From: Burkholderia metallica
GTDB lineage: Bacteria > Pseudomonadota > Gammaproteobacteria > Burkholderiales > Burkholderiaceae
Direction of reading: 5' to 3'
NCBI RefSeq assembly: GCF_902832845.1
Contig: NZ_CADFDB010000003.1
Span: 186,001 to 250,000 of the forward strand
DNA length: 64,000 bases
The translations under genes and the position numbers were made by a program. The notes beneath the pieces were generated by a model. The model did no database searches. It was not told where the DNA came from and worked only from the letters and a program-made list of their open reading frames with translations. This document shows positions 21,294 through 31,220 of this stretch, in pieces. Positions within the stretch are counted from its first letter, which is position 1. Every line of letters starts with the position of its first letter.

Positions 21294-21806
21294 TCAGGCG
21301 TCGTGCGCCTCGACGCGCAGCGTGAACTGCGCGTCGTCGCGTGCGAGCACGAGCGTCGCATCGGCCGGCACGTCGAGCGCGCCGCCCGCGAAGCGCGCGG
21401 CGACCGGCAGCTCGCGGCCGCCGCGATCGGCGAGCACCGCGAGCTCGACCGCGGCCGGACGGCCGTAGTCGAACAGTTCGTTGAGCGCCGCGCGCACGGT
21501 GCGACCGGTGTACAGCACGTCGTCGACGAGCACGATGCGCGCGCCGTCGACGTCGAACGGCAGCGACGTCGGGCTGGCCTGGCTATGCAGCCCCTTCTTC
21601 GCGTAATCGTCGCGGTGCAGCGCGACGTTCACGACGCCGAACGCCGGCGCGCCGAGATCGCGCGCAAGGCGCTCGGCGAGCCATGCGCCGCCGCTGTAAA
21701 TGCCGGCGAGGCGTGGGCCGCCCGGTTCGGCGAACGCCGTGCCGTACGCGGCGCGGATCTGGTCGAGCAGGACGCGGTAAAGCGCCTCGGCGTCAATGGT
21801 GCTCAT
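21294..21806 (-). CDS. pyrR: PyrR family uracil phosphoribosyltransferase / pyrimidine operon regulator
   Basis: A 170-residue type I phosphoribosyltransferase. The PRPP loop is [17 protein letters not shown], diagnostic of PyrR, preceded by [14 protein letters not shown] and LHRDDY. In Gram-positive bacteria PyrR binds pyr mRNA to cause attenuation; in proteobacteria its regulatory role is less established, and residual uracil phosphoribosyltransferase activity may matter more. Its start overlaps the 3' end of ruvX by 14 bases, and pyrB follows after 73 bases. Confidence 0.94.
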   Translation of the reverse strand: MSTIDAEALYRVLLDQIRAAYGTAFAEPGGPRLAGIYSGGAWLAERLARDLGAPAFGVVNVALHRDDYAKKGLHSQASPTSLPFDVDGARIVLVDDVLYTGRTVRAALNELFDYGRPAAVELAVLADRGGRELPVAARFAGGALDVPADATLVLARDDAQFTLRVEAHDA

Positions 21807-22242
21807 GGTCGGACAATTGATCGAGATACTGTTGAAGGATCACGCGGGCGGCCTCGGCATCGAGCATCTCGGCCCGGGCGCGGCCGCGCACGTTGCGCTC
21901 GCGCAGCCCGGCTTCGGCCTCGACCGACGAGTAGCGCTCGTCAACCCACGTGACGGGCAGCCCGAAGCGGCCGTTCAACTGGTTGCCGAAGCGCTTCGCC
22001 TGTTGCGTCATGTCGTGCGGCGTACCGTCCGGATGCATCGGCAGGCCGACGACGAGCGCGTCCGGCCGCCATTCGGCCAGCAGGTCGCCGACCGCCTTGA
22101 AGCGGTGTTCGCGGTTCAGGTTCTGGATCACGACGAGCGCACGGGCCGAGCGCGTCAGCGCATTGCCGACCGCGACGCCGATCCGTTTTTCGCCGTAGTC
22201 GAACGCGAGGAGCGTCGCATCGCGCGCGCTCGCGCCACTCAT
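21793..22242 (-). CDS. ruvX: Putative pre-16S rRNA nuclease / Holliday junction resolvase-like protein
   Basis: A 149-residue YqgF/RuvX family protein with an RNase H-like fold. The signatures are [17 protein letters not shown] near the N-terminus, [11 protein letters not shown] in the middle and [11 protein letters not shown] near the C-terminus, supplying the acidic active-site residues. Family members process the 5' end of 16S rRNA. The start is ATG 22242, overlapping the yqgE stop as ATGA; open frames extending further upstream lie within yqgE. The yqgE-ruvX-pyrR order is common in beta-proteobacteria. Confidence 0.95.
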   Translation of the reverse strand: MSGASARDATLLAFDYGEKRIGVAVGNALTRSARALVVIQNLNREHRFKAVGDLLAEWRPDALVVGLPMHPDGTPHDMTQQAKRFGNQLNGRFGLPVTWVDERYSSVEAEAGLRERNVRGRARAEMLDAEAARVILQQYLDQLSDHEHH

Positions 22243-22817
22243 GCGTGCCCTGCTTCGCCGGACAGCATCGACGAGCTGACCCCGAGCAGGCCGAGGGCGG
22301 CTTCGAAGCGCTCTTCGGCCGGCGTGTCGAACACGATGCGCGGATCGGCGGCCACCGTCAGCCAGCCGTTGCGGGAAATCTCTTCCTCGAGCTGCCCCGC
22401 GCCCCAGCCCGCATGGCCGAGCGTCAGCAGGAAGCGCTTCGGGCCGGTGCCCGTCGCGACCGCCTCCAGCACGTCCTTCGACGTGGTCATCTCCAGCCCG
22501 CCCTCGACGGACATCGACGAGTTGTAGCTCGCGCCCTCCACCGGCTCGTGCAGCACGAAGCCGCGCTCGGTCTGGACCGGGCCGCCGAAGTACACCGGGA
22601 TGTGCAGCAGCGGCTCGATGTCGAGCTTCAGGTCGATGCGATTGAACAGCGATTCGAGGTCGATATCGGTAGGACGATTGATGACGAGGCCGAGCGCGCC
22701 GCGCTCGCTGTGATCGCAAAGATAGACCACCGTTCCCGAGAACGTCGGATCGGCCATGTTCGGCATGGCGATCAGGAACTGGTTGGTGAGATTGATGCGA
22801 TCGGAAGGCTTTGACAT
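22239..22817 (-). CDS. yqgE: YqgE/AlgH family protein (UPF0301)
   Basis: A 192-residue conserved protein. It shows [15 protein letters not shown] near the N-terminus, [19 protein letters not shown] and [13 protein letters not shown], and a late [15 protein letters not shown], all hallmarks of the YqgE/AlgH family. No signal peptide is seen and its biochemical function is not established. ATG 22817 ([10 protein letters not shown]) is chosen over an upstream in-frame ATG because homologues begin here. It heads the run yqgE-ruvX-pyrR-pyrB-pyrC'-plsC. Confidence 0.94.
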   Translation of the reverse strand: MSKPSDRINLTNQFLIAMPNMADPTFSGTVVYLCDHSERGALGLVINRPTDIDLESLFNRIDLKLDIEPLLHIPVYFGGPVQTERGFVLHEPVEGASYNSSMSVEGGLEMTTSKDVLEAVATGTGPKRFLLTLGHAGWGAGQLEEEISRNGWLTVAADPRIVFDTPAEERFEAALGLLGVSSSMLSGEAGHA

Positions 22818-22999
22818 GGTTTGAATTTTAGCAAAGACGCCGCGGCCTGACCGGGCCGCGATCAACAAGCAACGCCGCGCCGCGCTGGCAACGGCGCACG
22901 CGGATCACATGGCACTCTAACACGCGCGCGGGGGCTGTCGGCAGCGTGTTGCGGGCCCGCGCGGCAAGGGCAGCCGCCACGTGTTCGCCCCCTCGTTCG

Positions 23000-24301
23000 T
23001 CAGGCCCGGCCGAGCGCCGCGCCGAGTGCGCCGCACGCCGCGGTGAGGTCCGGCGGCGCGACGCCGGCCGCGATCTTCAGCAGCGCCGCGCGCAGCATGT
23101 CGGACGCGTGGCCGTGCGCAGCGAGGCCGCCGTCGGCGAGCGGCACGCCGTGCGCCGCACGCCGCCACGCGAGGCCGAGCGTGTCGGCCAGGAGCGCCGC
23201 GTGGCCGAGCCCGAGCGCGCATGCGGCCGTACCGACCCGGTACGCGGCGCCGGACGCATGCCACGCGGCACCCGCGTCGGCCGCGGCCGGATCGGCCGCG
23301 AGGTCGGCCATCGACGCATCGGCCGTCTGCAGGAAATCCTCATAGGCATGCGCATTGACCGTCACGACGCCGAGCGCACGCGTCGGGGCGGCGGCCACCG
23401 CATCATGCTCGGCCCGCGCGGCATCGGCCTCCCACAGCGCTTCGGATGCGGGGGTGCCGGCGACGTGCCAATCGACCGTCAGCCCGTAGTCGTGCAGCAC
23501 ATCGACGAGCGCGACATCCTCGGCCGCGGCGCCGAACAGCGCGAAATCGCGCCACAGCAGCGCCACCGCCTCGCGTACGAATTCGGGCGGCGCACTGCGC
23601 CGGCCCTGCGCGTGCTCGCCGAGCAACAGGTTCGTGCGCGCGAGAAAGCGCTTCAGCTCGGGCGCGCCGGTTGCCCGCAGCGCCCCCGTGCATGCGGCCG
23701 CGAGCCGCCAGAAATCGTACGGGTCGTCGCCGGCGAGCGCGGCCTGCATCGCATCGAGTTCGTCGAGGGCCGCGTCGGGCGCGCCGGGTTCGGCGCGCAG
23801 CACGCCAAGCAGCGCCTGTTCGTAGCGCGCACGAATCCGGGTCGCGATCGCATCGGGCAACACGCGCAGCGTGGCCGGCGGCACCGCGCGGCCCACAAGC
23901 GCGAGCGCGTCCAGCGGCGCGGCCGCGCGCAAGTCGGCGGCGCTTTGCGCACGCAATGCACGGAAATGGTCGAAGAGAACCGGCGAGCATGCGAGCTCGC
24001 GCAAATTGTGGCGGCTGACGGCTGCCCGGAAATCGTGCAGCGCGGCGCGCCAGCCGGCCGAAGTCGGCTCGACGGCGACGAGCGGCACGGCGGCCGCCAG
24101 TTGCCCCGCGAAACGCGCGGCCGGCAGCCACCCGGCTTCCGCCAGCACGGCCGCCGCTGCGGACAGCGGCGCGGCCGCGTCGTCGCGATGCTCGAACGCG
24201 TCGGCCGCCGCCGCAAGCCATGCGTCGGCCGCGCGCACGGCCCCGCCACGGGGGTTGGGCAGTGCGTCAGGGTGGGGAACGTTCGCCGGTTCTGGCCTCA
24301 T
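23000..24301 (-). CDS. Unrecognised alanine-rich protein
   Basis: A protein of 433 residues from ATG 24301 (a GTG two codons earlier is possible). I do not recognise it. It is extremely rich in alanine (over a quarter by eye) with regularly spaced Leu, Arg and Asp, and looks predominantly helical; no signal peptide, membrane span or metal motif is visible. Segments such as LGEHAQGRRSAPPEFVREAV and ALLWRDFALFGAAAED resemble the helical repeats in the N-terminal part of PilL/ChpA-type chemotaxis kinases, but no phosphoacceptor histidine motif can be pointed to. It lies between rubredoxin and yqgE on the same strand. Confidence 0.75.
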   Translation of the reverse strand: MRPEPANVPHPDALPNPRGGAVRAADAWLAAAADAFEHRDDAAAPLSAAAAVLAEAGWLPAARFAGQLAAAVPLVAVEPTSAGWRAALHDFRAAVSRHNLRELACSPVLFDHFRALRAQSAADLRAAAPLDALALVGRAVPPATLRVLPDAIATRIRARYEQALLGVLRAEPGAPDAALDELDAMQAALAGDDPYDFWRLAAACTGALRATGAPELKRFLARTNLLLGEHAQGRRSAPPEFVREAVALLWRDFALFGAAAEDVALVDVLHDYGLTVDWHVAGTPASEALWEADAARAEHDAVAAAPTRALGVVTVNAHAYEDFLQTADASMADLAADPAAADAGAAWHASGAAYRVGTAACALGLGHAALLADTLGLAWRRAAHGVPLADGGLAAHGHASDMLRAALLKIAAGVAPPDLTAACGALGAALGRA

Positions 24302-24405
24302 GGACACGCGCGCCTGTCATCGTCAAGTCGCTCGCTCGCGCCTCGACGCGCGAGCGCCGGGTCGAGGCGAGGCCTGAGCGGGGTGTCCGTGGGCCAACGG
24401 TCCGG

Positions 24406-24576
24406 TCAGATCTGGACCATCTCGAAGTCTTCCTTGCGGGCGCCGCATTCAGGACACGTCCAGTTGATCGGAACGTCTTCCCAGCGCGTGCCCGGGGCAA
24501 TGCCCTCTTCCGGCAGCCCAGCTTCTTCGTCGTAAATCCAGCCACAAATCAGGCACATCCAGCTCTTGTATTCCAT
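24406..24576 (-). CDS. rubA: Rubredoxin
   Basis: A 56-residue rubredoxin, MEYKSWMCLICGWIYDEE at the N-terminus, with the two CxxC knuckles CLIC and CPEC that bind one iron, and the conserved WTCPECGARK. It is a cytoplasmic one-electron carrier, typically serving alkane hydroxylases or reducing oxygen-stress enzymes. An in-frame ATG at 24615 would add 13 residues (MAPEFTDFPDAAK); I prefer the shorter form because rubredoxins usually start here, though no strong ribosome site favours either. It is divergent from thiD. Confidence 0.95.
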   Translation of the reverse strand: MEYKSWMCLICGWIYDEEAGLPEEGIAPGTRWEDVPINWTCPECGARKEDFEMVQI

Positions 24577-24829
24577 CTTAGCCGCGTCGGGAAAGTCGGT
24601 AAATTCGGGAGCCATGATGGTACCGTGTCGGGGCCGGACTGCCTAGCAATCGCGCTGGAGTAGGGTGACTACGTTGCGCTGCGCTAAAAAATCCGTCGTG
24701 CGGGCCGGATTCCGCCGCATAATGGCTGAAAAGTGCGGCCTGCCGGGCAACACAGGGCCGACAACGCCCATTTCGCCTCGCCGTCCGCATCTCCGTCGCT
24801 TTTCCGTTTTTCTCTTGCCCCATTTTTAC

Positions 24830-25696
24830 ATGTCCAGCAACGCCCCTCCGATCGTCCTCACCTTCGGCCTGTCCGATCCCACCGGCGGCTCCGGCCTCCA
24901 AGCCGATCTGATGACCCTGGCGAGCATGGGCTGTCACGGCGTGTCCGTCCTGACGGGCTACACCGTGCGCGACTCGGCCGCCTGCGACGAAGTGACCGGC
25001 CTCGATCCCGACGTGGTCGCCGCCCAGGCGCGCATGCTGCTCGAAGACATGCCGGTTGCGGCGTTCAAGATCGGCGCGGCGACGCGCGCGGAAGTCGTGA
25101 GCGCGATCGCCGAAGTCGTCGCCGACTACGACGGCGTGCCGCTCGTGCTCGCGCCGGACTTCACGCTCGACGACGAACACGTACTCGCCGCCGACGACCT
25201 GCGCGAATCGATCGCCGACCTGCTGGCGCCGCAAACCACGCTGCTGGTCGCCGACTACGCGACGCTGATCGCGCTCGCGCAGCCGGACGGCGACGCCGAG
25301 GCGCCGAATCTCGACGCGGCTGTGTCGCACCTGCTGTCGCAGGGCTGCGAGTACATCCTGTCGTCCGAGACGGGCTCGCACCGGCTCGTCAACACGCTGT
25401 ACGGCGAGGAAGGCCAGCTCCGCGAGGACATGTGGGATCGTTCGCCGCACCGGCTGATGGGGATTACCGACACGCTGGGCGCGGCCATCGCGGCGCTGCT
25501 CGCGAATGGCCAGGAGCCGCCCGAGGCGGTACGCGAAGCGCAGGAGTATCTGTATCAGGCCGTGCGTGACGCGTTCCGGCCCGGCATGGGTGCATACCTG
25601 CCCGACCGGTTCTTCTGGGCGCGCAGCAACGAAGACTCGGACACGCCGCCGGCCGTGAAGGCCGACCCGGCGCCCAGGACGTCGCACCGGCATTGA
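24830..25696 (+). CDS. thiD: Hydroxymethylpyrimidine/phosphomethylpyrimidine kinase
   Basis: A 288-residue ribokinase-fold kinase for thiamine pyrimidine synthesis. The N-terminus MSSNAPPIVLTFGLSDPTGG carries the GxSDPTGGSGLQADL motif (typical ThiD reads SDSGGGAGIQAD), and the C-terminal half has DTLGAAIAALLA with the catalytic aspartate (typical DTxGxGD); the anion hole Gly-Ala-Gly-Cys-Thr is partly altered. It also has an unusual acidic, Pro-rich tail after the last helix. Because of these substitutions, a related kinase activity remains possible. ATG 24830 is chosen; the in-frame extension upstream is not conserved in character. Confidence 0.85.
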   Translation: MSSNAPPIVLTFGLSDPTGGSGLQADLMTLASMGCHGVSVLTGYTVRDSAACDEVTGLDPDVVAAQARMLLEDMPVAAFKIGAATRAEVVSAIAEVVADYDGVPLVLAPDFTLDDEHVLAADDLRESIADLLAPQTTLLVADYATLIALAQPDGDAEAPNLDAAVSHLLSQGCEYILSSETGSHRLVNTLYGEEGQLREDMWDRSPHRLMGITDTLGAAIAALLANGQEPPEAVREAQEYLYQAVRDAFRPGMGAYLPDRFFWARSNEDSDTPPAVKADPAPRTSHRH

Positions 25697-25801
25697 CGCG
25701 AACACGGCGGGGCATGCCCCGTCGTCGCCCATGCAACGGCCTCGGGACGCGACATCGTCGGCCACCCTGCGCACGCATCGAAATCCGCGCGCACATAAAA
25801 A

Positions 25802-25830
25802 AAGACCCGCATCGCTGCGGGTCTTTTTCT
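25802..25830. terminator. Bidirectional rho-independent terminator between thiD and groEL
   Basis: A perfect 9-bp stem AAGACCCGC / GCGGGTCTT (25802-25810 and 25817-25825) with a 6-base loop, an A-tract on its left and a T-tract (TTTTTCTTT) on its right. It can therefore stop transcription from both convergent genes. Confidence 0.92.
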
Positions 25831-25882
25831 TTGGCTGGAACGCGCATCGCTGCACGTTCCGGACACCGTCGACCGAAGTCGA

Positions 25883-27526
<1,644 letters not shown>

Positions 27527-27569
27527 CTAACTCCTTGAATTCTTGGGAATATGTACCGTCGGTGGACGC

Positions 27570-27863
27570 TTACTTCGCGTTGACCACGGCCATGATGTCT
27601 TCTTCGCGCATGACCAGCAGTTCGCTGCCGTCGACCTTCACGGTCTGGCCTGCGTACTTGCCGAACAGGACGCGATCGCCGACCTTCACGTCGAGCGCGA
27701 TCGGTGCGCCCTTGTCGTCACGCTTGCCCGGGCCGACGGCCAGAACTTCACCCTGGTCCGGCTTTTCGGCAGCGGCGTCGGGGATCACGATGCCCGAGGC
27801 GGTCTTGGTTTCCTGATCCAGGCGCTTGACGATCACGCGATCGTGCAAAGGACGAAGGTTCAT
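27570..27863 (-). CDS. groES: Co-chaperonin GroES (10 kDa)
   Basis: A 97-residue Gro[20 protein letters not shown] at the start, the mobile loop [16 protein letters not shown] that docks on GroEL, and [18 protein letters not shown] 27863 has GGAG five bases upstream; a GTG two codons earlier is not needed. It is the first gene of the groESL operon, directly downstream of the heat-shock control region. Confidence 0.99.
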   Translation of the reverse strand: MNLRPLHDRVIVKRLDQETKTASGIVIPDAAAEKPDQGEVLAVGPGKRDDKGAPIALDVKVGDRVLFGKYAGQTVKVDGSELLVMREEDIMAVVNAK

Positions 27864-27936
27864 ATTCACTCCTCTCTTGACTGAGATTGAAGAACGCTTA
27901 GGGAATCTGCCCGGCTTGTCGCCCGGCAGAGAATTG

Positions 27937-27963
27937 TTAGCACTCTCGTGCAGCGAGTGCTAA
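27937..27963 (-). promoter_or_regulatory. CIRCE operator (HrcA binding site)
   Basis: TTAGCACTC (27937-27945), nine bases, GAGTGCTAA (27955-27963): an exact copy of the canonical CIRCE inverted repeat. It lies 74 bases before groES and overlaps the last base of the -10 element, so HrcA bound here would block transcription start. Confidence 0.97.
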
Positions 27964-27992
27964 TTATATGGACGGGTTTTGACAAATTCAAG
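27963..27992 (-). promoter_or_regulatory. Overlapping sigma-70 and sigma-32 promoters for groESL
   Basis: On the minus strand TTGAAT (27991-27986), 17 bp, TATAAT (27968-27963) is a near-perfect sigma-70 promoter. The same DNA reads CTTGAA (27992-27987), 14 bp, TCCATAT, close to the sigma-32 consensus CTTGAA / CCCCATNT. Heat-shock sigma and vegetative RNA polymerase could both start here, under CIRCE/HrcA repression. Confidence 0.8.
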
Positions 27993-28389
27993 AAGGGAAT
28001 CCGGAGGAATTTTCGGCGCGGGTGCGCGGCGGGAAAAGCCTCGCGGAACAACAAAAAATCTTTCCAAAACAATACTTTGCCAAACATCACCTGCCTGACC
28101 GGCGGGCCCCGCGCGGCCCGCGCATCTCATCCAGCCCCGTTTGGACCCCGGGAAACCCCGGAGTTCCCGCCACCGACGGCATCACATCATGAAACGTGCA
28201 GCGGCGTCGATTCCGTCCGCTGACGCGCCCCCTCCGGCCCACGGCCGGACGCCCCCTCCTCCTGCCCCGCCGACCCATCGGTCCGCATCGATGCATGCAT
28301 TTTCATTACGCAGATATTTACGGTTTACCTCTGAACTAAACACGCGACGCACCACGCCCGTAAACCCACGCATTACATTCCGTAATTTA

Positions 28390-28408
28390 GATGCGAATCA
28401 TTCTCGTT
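28390..28408 (+). promoter_or_regulatory. Fur box upstream of the iron operon
   Basis: Read on the minus strand this 19-mer is AACGAGAATGATTCGCATC, matching 16 of 19 positions of the palindromic Fur site AATGAGAATNATTCTCATT. It ends four bases before the -35 hexamer of the downstream promoter, a position suited to repression by Fe-Fur. Confidence 0.8.
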
Positions 28409-28412
28409 TACA

Positions 28413-28441
28413 TTGACTTTCCCATTTAACACTCCTACGAT
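28413..28441 (+). promoter_or_regulatory. Sigma-70 promoter for the iron operon
   Basis: TTGACT (28413-28418), 17 bp, TACGAT (28436-28441). Start of transcription is expected near 28448, leaving a leader of about 97 nucleotides before the porin gene. The Fur box abuts its upstream edge. Confidence 0.7.
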
Positions 28442-28544
28442 GCGCCGCGTCGCGCTCATCTTCATGCTCTGGCCAACCCGTGCCACGCATCCGGACAGCG
28501 ACCGACAAGCAGGATTCCAAACTAAATAGAACTACGGATTTGAT

Positions 28545-30011
28545 ATGAAGTTTGCGTCGTCCCAAGGAGACAGCGTCCGCGCCCGGATGCGCCCCGCCGC
28601 CTGTGCGGCCATTCTCGCGTGTGCATCGTTCGCGAGCGGCACCGCTTTCGCCGACGTGCCGGTCGACGCACAGCCCGAAGCCCCCGAGGCCGACCTCGCG
28701 ATCCAGGCGAAGCCGACCAACATGTGGACCGGCATCTGGACCCGCCAGAGCCTGCTCGGCGACATGGGCGGCATCCGCCCGTGGCTCGGCAAGTACGGCG
28801 CGACGCTGCAGATCACCGAAACCAGCGAATACCTCGCGAACCTGCGCGGCGGCCTGAACCGCGGCGGCGCGTACGACGGACTGACGACGGCGACCCTGAC
28901 GGTCGACACGCAGAAAGCGATCGGCTTGGCCGGCGGCACGTTCAACGTCAGCGCGCTGCAGATCCACGGCACCAACCTGAGCGCGCGCAACCTCGGCACG
29001 CTCAACACCGCGAGCGGCATCGAGGCGCAGGGCACGACGCGCCTGTGGGAGCTGTGGTACCAGCAGTCGTTCCTCGACAAGCGCGTCGACGTGAAGATCG
29101 GCCAGCAGAGTCTCGACCAGGAATTCATGGTCAGCACGTATGCGAACACGTTCGTCAACACGATGTTCGGCTGGCCCGCGCTGCCGTCGTACGACCTGCC
29201 CAACGGCGGCCCCGCGTATCCGCTCGCGGGCCTCGGCGTGCGCGTGCGCGCGCAGATCACGCCGACGCTCACCGCGCTCGCGGGCGTGTTCGACGGCGAT
29301 CCGCTCGGCAACAACCCGAACAACCTGAGCGGCACCAATTTCAACCTGCACAACGGCGCGCTCTACATCGGCGAGCTGCAGTACGCGCTGAACCAGCCGT
29401 CCGACGGCGAAATGGATACCGGCCGCTCGAACGGGCTGCCGGGCACCTACAAGATAGGCGTCTGGTATCACAACGGCCGCTTCGCGGACCAGAACGTGGG
29501 CACCGACGGGCTGTCGCTGTCGGATCCCGCGTCGAACGGCAACGCGCAGCAGCGTCACGGCAACTACAGCTTCTACGCGGTGGCCGACCAGATGATCTGG
29601 CGCCCCGACCCGAGCGGCGCGAAGAGCCTCGGCGTGTTCGCACGCGTGATGGGTGCGCCGGGCGACCGCAACCTGGTGAGCTTCTCGGCCAACGCGGGGA
29701 TCGTGCTGAAGGCGCCGTTCGAAGGCCGCGACAACGACAGCGTCGGCCTCGGCGTCACGTACATCCAGGTCGGCAACCACGTGACCGACCTCGACCAGAG
29801 CGCACGGACGTTCGCGAGCGGCCCGTACGGCGTGCGCACGCGAGAGACGACGCTCGAAGCGACCTACCAGTACCAGGTCACCCCGTGGTGGATCGTCCAA
29901 GCCGACGCGCAGTACACGTTCAATGCAGGCGCCGGCCAGAACCCGAGCGACGCGACCCAGCCGCTGCGCAACACGTTCGTGCTCGGCGCGCGTACGACGA
30001 TCACGTTCTGA
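28545..30011 (+). CDS. OprB-family (carbohydrate-selective type) outer-membrane porin
   Basis: A 488-residue outer-membrane porin. A signal peptide of about 36 residues ends AACAAILACASFASGTAFA. The mature part begins with TNMWTGIWTRQSLLGDMGGI and RPWLGKYGATLQITETSEYL, the GxRxxLxxxGxxxxxxxxxE opening of OprB porins, continues with alternating beta-strand patterning, and ends in an aromatic-hydrophobic strand TTITF with terminal Phe, as required for Bam recognition. The family is named for sugar uptake, but here the gene is the first of a Fur-boxed operon with iron genes, suggesting passage of an iron complex. It starts at ATG 28545. Confidence 0.88.
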   Translation: MKFASSQGDSVRARMRPAACAAILACASFASGTAFADVPVDAQPEAPEADLAIQAKPTNMWTGIWTRQSLLGDMGGIRPWLGKYGATLQITETSEYLANLRGGLNRGGAYDGLTTATLTVDTQKAIGLAGGTFNVSALQIHGTNLSARNLGTLNTASGIEAQGTTRLWELWYQQSFLDKRVDVKIGQQSLDQEFMVSTYANTFVNTMFGWPALPSYDLPNGGPAYPLAGLGVRVRAQITPTLTALAGVFDGDPLGNNPNNLSGTNFNLHNGALYIGELQYALNQPSDGEMDTGRSNGLPGTYKIGVWYHNGRFADQNVGTDGLSLSDPASNGNAQQRHGNYSFYAVADQMIWRPDPSGAKSLGVFARVMGAPGDRNLVSFSANAGIVLKAPFEGRDNDSVGLGVTYIQVGNHVTDLDQSARTFASGPYGVRTRETTLEATYQYQVTPWWIVQADAQYTFNAGAGQNPSDATQPLRNTFVLGARTTITF

Positions 30012-30038
30012 GCGACGCGCCCACGCTGCCCTTTTTCG

Positions 30039-30060
30039 CGCGCCGCCCGGACGGCGCGCT
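30039..30060 (+). other. Intercistronic hairpin
   Basis: GCGCGCCG (30039-30046), six bases, CGGCGCGC (30053-30060): a perfect 8-bp GC stem in the 64-base gap after the porin gene. No T-run follows, so it may protect the porin mRNA end or cause partial termination, lowering expression of the downstream genes. Confidence 0.5.
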
Positions 30061-30075
30061 CCCCAGGAGACTCAC

Positions 30076-31209
30076 ATGATTCAATCCGCCCCGCTTCGCC
30101 GCTTCGCGACGGGTGCGCTGGCCGCCGCCGCGCTGACGGCCGCCGCCGGCGCATTCGCCGAGCCGCAAGGTTTCCTCGAAACGCTGCATCGCCACGTCAC
30201 GCTCGTCAACACGGTGCCGGACAACGGCGACCAGAACCCGTACGCGATCGCGATCGCGCCGGTATCGGCCGGCACGATCCAGGCGGGCGACGTGCTCGTC
30301 GACAACTTCAACAACTCGGCGAACCTGCAAGGGACCGGCAGCACGATCGTCGACTACCGCCCGTCGACGAAGCAGTTGAGCCTGTTCGCGGCGATCCCGC
30401 GCGACCTGAAGGCGTGCCCGGGCGGCGTCGGCCTGTCGACGGCGATGACGATGCTGAAGTCGGGCTGGGTGATCGTCGGCAGCACGCCGAGCAACGACGG
30501 CACGACCAACACCAAGGGCGCCGGCTGCCTGATCGTGCTCGATCCGCAGGGCAAGGTCGCGTCGACGTGGTCGACTCCGAACATCAACGACCCGTGGGGC
30601 AACATGGCCGTGGTCGACCGCGGCGACAGCGCGACGCTGTTCGTCAGCATGGCCGGCTTCGGCGTCGGCGGCGCGAACGGCAATCCGCCCGTCTACAAGC
30701 AGGCGACCGTGCTGCGTCTCGACCTCGACGTGCCGGCGGGCAAGCCGCCCGTCATCAAGCAGGAAACGGTGGTCGCGAGCGGCCTCGGCGCGCAGGCCGA
30801 CAAGGGCGTGTTCCTGGTCGGCCCGACCGGCCTCGCGCTGTCGGGCGACCAGAAGAAGCTGTACGTGTCGGACGCGATCGGCAACCGCATCGTCGAGATC
30901 GACGACCCGCTCACGCGCGACACCAGCGCGGGCGTCGGCCGCCAGGTCACAGCCGACGGCTTCCTGCGCCGCCCGCTCGCGCTCGCGACCGCGCCGAACG
31001 GCCACCTGCTCGCGACCAACGCGCAAAACGGCCAGGTCGTCGAGATCGACCCGGTTGCCGGCAAGCAGATCTACGCGCGCTGGATCAATACCGACAAGGC
31101 GCAGACGCCTCCCGGCAACGGCAACCTGTTCGGCATCGCGATGACGCCCGAAGGCGACGGTTTCTACTACGTCGCGGACGACGTCAACACGCTGTTGCTC
31201 GCGAAATGA
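30076..31209 (+). CDS. Secreted beta-propeller (NHL/YVTN-like) protein
   Basis: A 377-residue exported protein. The signal peptide is MIQSAPLRRFATGALAAAA followed by a cleavage region TAAAGAFAEP. The mature part shows repeated blades of the type GDVLVDNFNNSANLQG, LYVSDAIGNRIVEID and LLATNAQNGQVVEIDP, characteristic of six-bladed NHL/SMP-30-like propellers. No catalytic motif can be named. ATG 30076 has AGGAGA seven bases upstream. It lies between a porin and a Tat-exported DyP peroxidase in a Fur-boxed operon, so a periplasmic role in binding or presenting an iron-containing substrate is a guess. Two cysteines (CPGG, GCLI) could form a disulfide. Confidence 0.85.
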   Translation: MIQSAPLRRFATGALAAAALTAAAGAFAEPQGFLETLHRHVTLVNTVPDNGDQNPYAIAIAPVSAGTIQAGDVLVDNFNNSANLQGTGSTIVDYRPSTKQLSLFAAIPRDLKACPGGVGLSTAMTMLKSGWVIVGSTPSNDGTTNTKGAGCLIVLDPQGKVASTWSTPNINDPWGNMAVVDRGDSATLFVSMAGFGVGGANGNPPVYKQATVLRLDLDVPAGKPPVIKQETVVASGLGAQADKGVFLVGPTGLALSGDQKKLYVSDAIGNRIVEIDDPLTRDTSAGVGRQVTADGFLRRPLALATAPNGHLLATNAQNGQVVEIDPVAGKQIYARWINTDKAQTPPGNGNLFGIAMTPEGDGFYYVADDVNTLLLAK

Positions 31210-31220
31210 CGGAGCCCATC

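Larger units (their letters stand above)
27864..28544. other. Divergent control region groES / porin
   Basis: This 681-base gap holds the groESL promoter and CIRCE at its left end, and the Fur box and porin promoter at its right end. Between about 28000 and 28380 I see no gene, tRNA, terminator or clear repeat; short open frames there are proline- and arginine-rich and unconvincing. Confidence 0.6.

Noticed and set aside
22825-22830. TAAAAT on the minus strand as promoter of the yqgE-pyr run
   Set aside because: It would place the transcription start at the ATG itself, and no -35 is seen at the right distance.
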